Source: Favolaschia claudopus
Lineage: Eukaryota; Basidiomycota; Agaricomycetes; Agaricales; Mycenaceae
Length of the DNA: 64,000 nt
Direction: 5' to 3'
NCBI GenBank assembly: GCA_037176885.1
Contig: JAWWNJ010000082.1
Coordinates: 1,054,001 to 1,118,000, forward strand
Made by a program: the position numbers and the translations under genes. The notes under the pieces are model-generated. The model was not told where the DNA came from. It made no database searches and saw nothing but the letters and a program-made list of their open reading frames with translations. Numbering within the stretch: position 1 is the first letter of the stretch; each line of letters begins with the position of its first letter. Shown piece after piece: positions 56,840-64,000 of the stretch.

Positions 56840-58935
56840 ATGTCTAACACCCCGATTTCTGAGATTCCAGCGGTGCGTCGTCCATCGTTTCGGTTGCATC
56901 GAGTTCCTCATGCTGCTCAGATTCGTGACACTCTGCGAGCGAGCTTCAGGAAGGGTCTTACCCGCCCTCTCGAATGGCGTAAACATCAACTGCTGCAGCT
57001 GGCAAGAATGCTGCAAGAAAACGTAGACGTGTTTGCGGAGGCTCTCCACAAGGATCTTGGGAAGCCCAAGTTTGAGGCGTATGCGTATGAGATCGTCAGT
57101 GCTGGTGTTTGTCTCGAAATCTTCCTCTGAAGTGATGAACGGACCCCCAGGGTGTCATGATTGAAAGAAGTGTCGACAGTGCGAAACGTGTTGACGAATG
57201 GGCTAAACCTGTGGTCGTGGATGCTCAGTACGTTCTATGTTCTCGTTCTGTACGAATTCGTATCTCACTGTTTGAAGGGACTGGCAACGGCCTATGCAGC
57301 CCACGATCCACAAGGCACCTGTCGGGACCGTGCTTATCATTGCGTGCGTTCAAGTTGCTGGAGTATCTGGCTGACATGGCTAAATTGTATTCCAGTCCTT
57401 GGAACTACCCGTTGGCGTTGACCTTGCAGCCTCTCATCGGAGCGATTGCGGCGGGGTGCTGCGCGGTTATCAAACCTTCCGAGATCGCTTCGCATTTCGC
57501 TGCTGCGCTAGCTGAGATGTTGCCCAAGTATCTCGATTCAAACGCGTATCGTGTTGTTCTTGGGGCAGTTCCCGAAACTACTAAACTTCTCGAACTGCAA
57601 TGTACGTCGCTGTCACTAATAATGGACTTGATATTGATTGCCCTTGGCTTCATTCTGCAGGGGACCACAGTATGTCTTTACTCATCCGAACTTCGAGGCG
57701 AACAGCCTGACTGGACCTTATTATAGTTTTCTACACCGGCAACGGCCGTATCGCACGCATAATCTCTGTGGCTGCTGCCCAACATCTGACACCGCTCACG
57801 CTTGAGCTGGGAGGGAAGTCCCCTGTACTCGTTGATCCCTCGTTCGACGTCACTATCGCTGCCAAACGTATCCTCGGAGCCAAAATGCAGAACGGTGGTC
57901 AGGTATGTTCGAAGCCGTCCTTACCAATGAGCAACTCTCCCTCACTATTAATTGTAGCTGTGCGTCTCCCCCGACTATGTGATCGTCCCCAGAACGCATC
58001 AGGATGCACTCGTGTCTGCGCTCAAGAACACCTACGCCGAATTCTACCCTGAAGGCTCTCTCGTGTCGGATTCTATATCGCGCATCGTCTCTCCCGATCA
58101 TCATTCTCGGTTGATGGATTTGCTGAACCGGAGCAAGAGCGAAGTCGTCGTGGGCGGGCGCAGTGAGGGAAATAAGAAGATCGAACTCACTGTCTTCAAG
58201 GATGTTCAGCCTGAGGATTCCCTGATGGAGGGGTACGTGTTTGATATATCAAGGTGTTGTCTGATATTTTGACGGACTGCTAGCGAATTGTTTGGGCCTT
58301 TCTTGCCAATTGTTCCGGTCGACAGTATCGACGAGGCTATTAATTTCATTCGCGATCGGTAAATGACAATCTTATCCACCGGAAATTATCTCTGTAACTT
58401 CTACGCAGCGACCACCCTCTGGCTCTCTATGCTTTCACCGACGATCCCAAAATTAAACAACGACGTAAGTCGGCCATGAATGATCAATCCTTTCTGACAC
58501 GACTTGTCAGTTATCGACGAGACCTTGAGCGGTGCGATCGTTTTCAACGATGTAGTGCAGCAACTTGCATGTATGTTCTTTCTACTATTCATACCGCCCG
58601 CAGTTCCAATATTCTTGTAGTCAATAATTTACCTTTCGGGGGTGTTGGTCCATCCGGTTGTGAGTGCCTCCCATCACGCAGCTGAACAAGATCGTTGAAT
58701 ATTGTATAGACGGGCGCCAATCCTCCAAGTATACTTTTGACACGTTTTCGTACGAACGCGCCGGTATCGACGTCCCCAAAGAGTGAGCATTCCATCCATA
58801 CCAAATTTATGCGTAACATAATCAAATTCTTACAGAGCGGAGCCTTTCCTTGCCGCGCGTTATCCTCCCTACAATGAAGAGAAGTTGAAAATCATGGGCG
58901 CTACTGTCCACATCCCGATCCCAGCCAGTTCCTAA
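56840..58935 (+). CDS. Aldehyde dehydrogenase, ALDH3 / fatty aldehyde type
   Basis: Starts MSNTPISEIPAVRRPSFRLH. Joined exons show LQLARMLQENVDVFAEALHKDLG, IHKAPVGTVLIIAPWNYPL, AAGCCAVIKPSE, WDHIFYTGNGRIARII, LTLELGGKSPVLVD (catalytic Glu), AKMQNGGQ|LCVSPDYV (catalytic Cys), EDSLMEGELFGPFLP and LPFGGVGPSGYG, ending with KIMGATVHIPIPASS. This is the class 3 pattern, which oxidises medium and long chain aldehydes with NAD(P). At least ten introns; one exon near 57661-57669 is only nine bases (GGGACCACA) and supplies the residues W-D-H. All frames join cleanly. Confidence 0.88.
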
Positions 58936-59366
58936 TCTGCATATGTTGGTCAGACACATGATCATTCCGAACGACTTCCCCTCGTACATTTCCACTTTCT
59001 TACTTCCAACGGCTGAATGGAGATTGGATTGGACGTGCATTGCCCCAATCTACCCGTAACTTGATTGGTGTTGGACTTGAAGTTGTCAGCGGAACCTTTG
59101 TTCTTTCCTAAGATGAATTTCGATGCATGTTACCTTCCTAAAATCTCAAGGCGATTCGAGCGGCGAAAATGACCAACGGGATTCCAACGCAATTAGAATG
59201 CGGAATTTTGTAGCTTTTCAAGGTGGAATTCACCTTGCGCGTACAAGCGGCGACGCGTAATGAGGTATTGTGGAAGAATACTGAGCCGTAGTCGAAATGA
59301 ATCCTAAAAAATGAATATTCTTACAACTAATTAAATAGAACCCTTGTCCCTGAATTGACCTCATGG
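58936..59366. other. Convergent 3' spacer
   Basis: Lies between the 3' ends of the aldehyde dehydrogenase and SDR genes; nothing else recognised. Confidence 0.5.
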
Positions 59367-60744
59367 TCAGAAATCCTTGATCTGCTCCTTGATATACGCT
59401 ACGACCTCGCTCTCCAGTTTGGTATTTGAGGTACGCTTGTCGGCTTTGCCCACTTTTCCCCAAGGAACGAGGTACTGATGTTTTCAAGTCTCGTCAGCCA
59501 TCGGCACAGGGAACGCTGCTAATCTGTGTACCTGGCCAGTTATCTGAGCGGGAGTCGCAACAGTGGCGCCCCAGAGTTGCGTATATGCTCCCATCCTGTA
59601 ACGAGAGTTCTACATTGAATTGCGAAACCAGATTGAAATGACGTACGGTGCGGGATAGAAAAAGAAACTTGAAATCCTTTGAAACCAGCTTGCGGTGTGC
59701 CTATACCCAGTCATGATTTATTCACGAAATTGAAACGAAAGCAAACCGCGTGAGTTCAGTCTTTATTGCTCCGGGGTGCAAGGAACACGAAACCAACACA
59801 TCCGAATGCGTCTTGGCAAAGTAGTTTGCGATGAAAATGTTTCCGATCTTGCTCTGGCCGTATAGAGTCCTGAAGCAAATATTCCTGAATCAGCTGAAAC
59901 TCGCAAAAAAAATTATATGTATCCCTACCATCGACACATGATGTCAATTTTCTTCTTGATCCATGCGTCGCGCTCAGGTCCGGCTTTGACGCTGACGAAG
60001 TCAATACCGTTTCCTGGAGAAAGTGTATGGCCAGCGGAGGATGTGTGCAGGACGCGGGCCGGCACTTGGGTTTCCGTGAATGATTCAGTGAGGGCCGGCA
60101 ACTGCAACAAGATCAATATGGAGAAAAACAACACTTCGTATACACCCACGAGCAGTTCCGTTAGAAAGAAATGGCCAATCACGTTGGTGCCGAATTCTGA
60201 AGGTATATCAGTCAACACGGCCGAGTGTAAAGAGAGATCGCATACGAAGGTCGTATCCTTGCGCAGTGAGCATGTCTGGAGGGCACACCATTACCCCACT
60301 TCGAGTACCAAATATGAGTCCTGGCCGTTACTTAACGGGTTCAATGGACCTTCGACTCACGCATTATTGAAAAGAATGTCCAGCCTCGACTCCTGAGCAA
60401 GAAACGTCTCTGCGGCTTTGCGCACACTCGGTAGATCGGCAAGATTGAGTTCAAGAAAGATCGCAGTTTTCTTCGTCTCCTCTTCGAGCTTCTTGATAGC
60501 ACTAGCAGCTTTCTCGGGTGACCGCGATGCAAGATATACTTTCGCGTTCTTCAAGAGCAGCTGCTTTACAGTCTCGTATCCTATGCCTGCGTTTCCGCCC
60601 GTCACAAGTACTATCTGCACGTTGGTGTGTCAATTGGAATCGCACTCGGGCAAAAGCGGAACTTCGATTCACCTTGCCAGACAAGTCAGGGATGTCGCGT
60701 TCAGGCTTGAATTGGGTGGTGGGGCGCGCGATGAGGTTGCCCAT
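59367..60744 (-). CDS. Short-chain dehydrogenase/reductase (RDH-like SDR)
   Basis: Starts MGNLIARPTTQFKPERDIPD at 60744. Joined exons give VLVTGGNAGIGYETV (nucleotide-binding GxxxGxG), LELNLADLPSVRKAA, LDILFNNAGVMVCPPDML, FGTNVIGHFFLTELLL, LHTSSAGHTLSPG (catalytic Ser region), LYGQSKIGNIFIANYF (catalytic YxxxK) and a C-terminus ending in VVAYIKEQIKDF. It belongs to the retinol-dehydrogenase-like branch of fungal SDRs; substrate unknown. Several GT-AG introns, clean frame. It is convergent with the aldehyde dehydrogenase and divergent from the RBR gene. Confidence 0.85.
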
Positions 60745-61304
60745 CTTGTCCTGGGGTTATTGTGGTACGCGGAAACCAACGTGGCCGTGTGAGAGACATG
60801 TCGCGAGTGTCAGGCATGAGATTGGCATGAGAGTTGAGAAGCTTCGTCGAAGCTTAGCGATTCGCTTGCAACAGCTTGCTGGCACGCAATCGGACCCACA
60901 TGCCAATCCAAAGCATGATATTCGTATGGCGGGAGTGCTGGGAAACAGAGTGCAAAGACGAGAATGTTGTGGTTGAGAACTGAAAAAGAGCGACCGCCCT
61001 CGGCAATGAATTAGCCGTAAAGCAGTTGATGTGGACGCGGTCACATGTTCTCGTGTTCCCTCCCTTTTTTGGCCCGGGTACCCCCGAATTCAAATACTGA
61101 GCTGTAGAGCAGCGAAGTTAATCGAGCAGACCATGAATTCCCACCACAGCTCTGTCAACAAACTAATCTGGAGCAAAGGGACTTCCTTTTGACGCTTCAG
61201 CGCTTACCGAAGAGCAATAAAGAACCAATCGATCTCATCAGTGGCAACTAACTATAATAAAACCCATTTCGCCTCGTGCCAACGGCGTCTTTGTTTCCTC
61301 CCCC
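60745..61304. promoter_or_regulatory. Divergent promoter region of SDR and RBR genes
   Basis: About 560 bases. CTATAATAAAAC at 61252-61263 is a likely TATA box for the RBR gene, about 45 bases upstream of its start. Confidence 0.5.
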
Positions 61305-62716
61305 ATGTCTGCCCTCCTCGACATTGACGCTGCCTCTGCAGCTCTCATCTCGCAACTCGCCCTTGAGGAAATCGCTGAGATACGTGACTCGAGCAAAGGC
61401 AAAGGCCGTGCGGGAGCCCCACTCTCAGATGGGGATTGCGCCTTTAGCGCTTATGAAGAGGAAATGCAAGATATGCTGCGTTTTTTCCAGGATTTGGAGT
61501 TAGCACGTAGCCTCGATAATGCTCTTGAGTTGGACCAACCTGCTCTGTCGGTTCTATCAGTCGTCGAAGACGGAGCGAGGGATGATCATGCATATGCGGC
61601 GGCTTTGGAGCGAGGAGAGCCGCTGCCTGCGCAGTCTGAAGTTCAGCGTCTGATGGAGGATCCGGATTTTGCGCGTTTGAGGTGTGTTTTGGTTGCAATA
61701 TCTGGTGTTTTATTCCACTCTGAATGCTGAGCAATTCAGCGTCGAAGATCAAGAGACTCCCAGTACTGCACCCGTCGCTAGCGAAGAAGAAGAAGAACCC
61801 GAAATTGAAGCAGGCCCCAGTGTAATGGCCCGCCCAGTGCGACCAGCAAGGTATCTCATCATTTGAACCTTGAAATCACCGAACTTACAATGTGATCTGT
61901 GGATGCAGGGCGGAATGCATCGCGTGCGGCGACAACGTTCGGGCTATGACCTCTTTCAAGGCAGCCTGCGAACACTTCTACTGTCGTCCCTGCCTTTCAA
62001 TTCTCGCCACGACCTGCATCGGCGACGAATCCCTTTATCCTTTGCGCTGCTGCTCTCAGAATCTTCCGATAGACGGAACCCGCGGCGTATACGCATATCT
62101 CGAAGTCCGCCTGCGCATCTCTTTCACGAAAAAAGCTCAGGAATATACAACTGTCTTCAAGAACCGCTTGTACTGCCCGCGTCCCACTTGTTCCATTTTC
62201 CTTGGGTCAATTGAGAACCATCTCGAAAATCCTGCTTGCCCCCGCTGCGCCACCGAGGTATGCATTCGATGCAAGCAAATCGCGCATCCGGGCGACGCTT
62301 GCGGAGAGAACGTCGCTATCGAACAAGTCAAAGCACTCGCGCGCGAACAACACTGGCAGACTTGCCCCGGATGCGGCCAAATAATCGATTTGCAGCAGGG
62401 ATGTTTCCATATGACTTGTCGATGCCGGACCGAGTTCTGCTATGTCTGCGCTGCGCGTTGGAAGAACTGCACCTGCCCGCAATGGGACGAGGCTCGTCTG
62501 ATCGTCACAGCCGAGCAGCGGGTTCAGAACGAGATGGGTCCGCAGGCTCGTGCAGTCGCACCTGCGATTTTCCAGCAGCGTGTTGAGCAGCGGGTTGAGA
62601 GACTGCGTTATGAGCACGATTGCGCGCTAGGTCATCGCTGGTACCGACGAAATGGGGGTGCTCGCTGTGAGGAATGTCGTTACACGCTCCCGGATTACCT
62701 GCTGGTGCGTGTTTGA
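61305..62716 (+). CDS. RBR-type E3 ubiquitin ligase
   Basis: Three exons; introns end near 61739 and 61909. The first 130 residues are acidic and helical (MSALLDIDAASAALISQLAL, DLELARSLDNALELDQ) without a known domain. Then come RING1 (CIACGDNV ... CEHFYCRPC ... RCC), an IBR region (LYCPRPTCSIF, CPRCATEVCIRCKQIAHPGDAC) and RING2 (CPGCGQIIDLQQGCFHMTCR ... EFCYVCAARWKNC), with the catalytic Cys most likely the one in QGCFHMTC. RBR ligases pass ubiquitin through this Cys. A short C-terminal tail holds CALGHRWYRRNG and CEEC. Small RBR proteins are strongly expanded in Agaricomycetes; the substrate is unknown. Confidence 0.9.
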
Positions 62717-63598
62717 GGTACTTGATCACGTCTGGAAGTAATATATTTGCAGGTTTGCAGATCTTGTGGTATTGCTGCCTGTGTGCGCTGTGCGAGGAAC
62801 AGGCTTTAGTCGAATCGCAAAGATAGAATGATACGTAAAACGCACTTGACTGTATATGGGGTCTGATTTTGTTGGAAAAATGTTACTTGCCTGAGCTGCT
62901 CCACGAACCGAGTTGATGGTCTGAAAGAATCGAATGAATGAGTTCATCTGAAGATCGGTCAGCTTCGAGCCCAGACAATCAGAGGAAAGTTCTTCGCTTT
63001 CCCAACGGCCATTTGATAACGGGAATCAAGTTCAATCGTATATCGGCGAGCCTGGACTCTCCGTCGGAACAACAAGAGCAATTTGAATGAATGAATGAAG
63101 TCAAGGCTTGCACATTGAAGGGGTCGAGGATTCTCCACAGTTTCCAATAACTCTCGATTAGCGATGGGGGAAGTTCAAGGATTTGCGGTTAAGTTGGTCC
63201 CGGGTTGGGTGGTGGTGGTCAGGGAGAAAGGTCCATGGGAAATGTTGCCATCATAATGCGGATCATGATGCATGATGCATGATTCGTGGCTCTTGCTCCT
63301 AATTTCCTCCACATTTTTCGTCTGCGGAACGCGGTTCAAACTTCAGTGAGGCAGTCGGCGATCAGCGACACCCAGATTGAAGTATGTAACTCGAGTGTGC
63401 GCCGGTGAAAAAATATGCGTCGCAGCCCCAGATCACAGCGAGTCAGCGACCGTTTCGGTTGAGTCTTTCCGGATGCCTCATGGCCAGCCTCAACCGACTT
63501 CAGTTTAACTTTTGCCTGCGAAAAACATACGAAACCGGATGCCGGAATATCCTCACTGGTGGCATGACTTTCTGAAATTTTTCCTTCCCTCCATCATC
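62717..63598. other. Intergenic, about 0.9 kb
   Basis: No gene recognised. A GATCATGATGCATGATGCAT run near 63262-63281 is a small imperfect repeat. Confidence 0.5.
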
Positions 63599-64000
63599 AT
63601 GGTTAAGGCAGAGTCGGAGAGCGATACAGGGAATGTTACGAGCAACATCTCATACTTGTGGCAGTATCTAGATAATTCGCGGGCCCGTGTCAGCCAGCTT
63701 GAGCAGGAGCTGTCCGAGTCGGTACGTGGACCTTTGTTCTTCCTCATTATCACTCATCGTATGGGCAGAGGCACTCCTCGCTAACTTCGACTGCTGGAGC
63801 CGGGAAGATTATGCAGCTCGAAGCCGACAAGATCGAGCTAGCTAGACAGGTTTCGGTCCTTGAGGATAAGCTTCGCGTGAAGGCTGAAAATAAGCCGGTG
63901 ATACTCGTCAAAAGGGAGGAAGGGGTGGAGGCGGTGAGGGGCCGCGTCTTGCATACCGTTTCTAATGCTGAGTTTCGGATTCCCTCCAGACTATCCGCCG
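63599..64000 (+). CDS. Coiled-coil protein, 5' part only
   Basis: Starts MVKAESESDTGNVTSNISYL. An intron (GTACGT...GGGCAG, about 63721-63767) joins to RHSSLTSTAGAGKIMQLEAD, and the frame runs open to the window edge. Heptad-like patterns (VSQLEQELSES, IELARQVSVLEDKLRVKAE) suggest a coiled coil. I do not recognise a family; the rest lies outside the window. Confidence 0.55.

Noticed and set aside
1..64000. tRNA or rRNA genes
   Set aside because: No cloverleaf with A/B box or conserved rRNA stretch was noticed by eye on either strand; a covariance-model scan was not possible.

Overview
The window looks like nuclear DNA of a mushroom-forming basidiomycete (Agaricomycetes). Genes are broken by many GT-AG introns of about 45-70 bp with CTAAC/CTGAC-type branch points, exons can be very short, and the gene set is typical: THEM6-type thioesterase-like proteins, F-box/LRR-like protein, membrane-anchored GH5 exo-beta-1,3-glucanase, cutinase, thaumatin-like protein, cyanamide-hydratase-like HD protein, GH38 alpha-mannosidase, ALDH3-type aldehyde dehydrogenase, SDR and an RBR ubiquitin ligase. 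Genus cannot be fixed from sequence alone.

Layout. 0.8-5.5 kb: two THEM6-like genes (minus) and the 5' end of an F-box gene. 5.5-13.0 kb: a large repeat element (copy A). 13.0-16.8 kb: a second copy of the THEM6-like plus F-box pair, this time with the F-box gene complete. 17.2-30.2 kb: ordinary single genes (GH5 glucanase with two apparent frameshifts, cutinase, a small TIR element, a multiply frameshifted O-fucosyltransferase-like pseudogene, thaumatin-like gene, HD hydratase). 31.2-56.4 kb: the alpha-mannosidase locus, in which the promoter and 5' half of the gene occur three times; the first two are cut off by copies B and C of the same large element (opposite orientation to A) and only the third continues into a full gene. 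56.8-64.0 kb: aldehyde dehydrogenase, SDR, RBR E3 ligase and the start of a coiled-coil gene.

The most unusual content is the large element (7.5-8 kb, copies A, B, C). I recognise no transposase, reverse transcriptase or other known protein in it. It instead carries arrays of short, diverged exon-like blocks separated by well-formed introns: one array reads outward to the left of its centre and is packed with GC-rich hairpins; one reads outward to the right behind a conserved TATA box and repeats a CCGAAATTATGCC motif; a third unit reads inward from the right end and converges on the second at an inverted repeat. At both insertion sites the element sits between kilobase-scale direct copies of host DNA (about 2.4 kb and 2.07 kb), and the truncated gene copy always ends exactly at an element end. 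This resembles an insertion process that makes kilobase-long target duplications. At the mannosidase locus a later unequal crossover between the two flanks explains the third copy; the pattern of diverged and identical segments fits one such event, although assembly error must be excluded.
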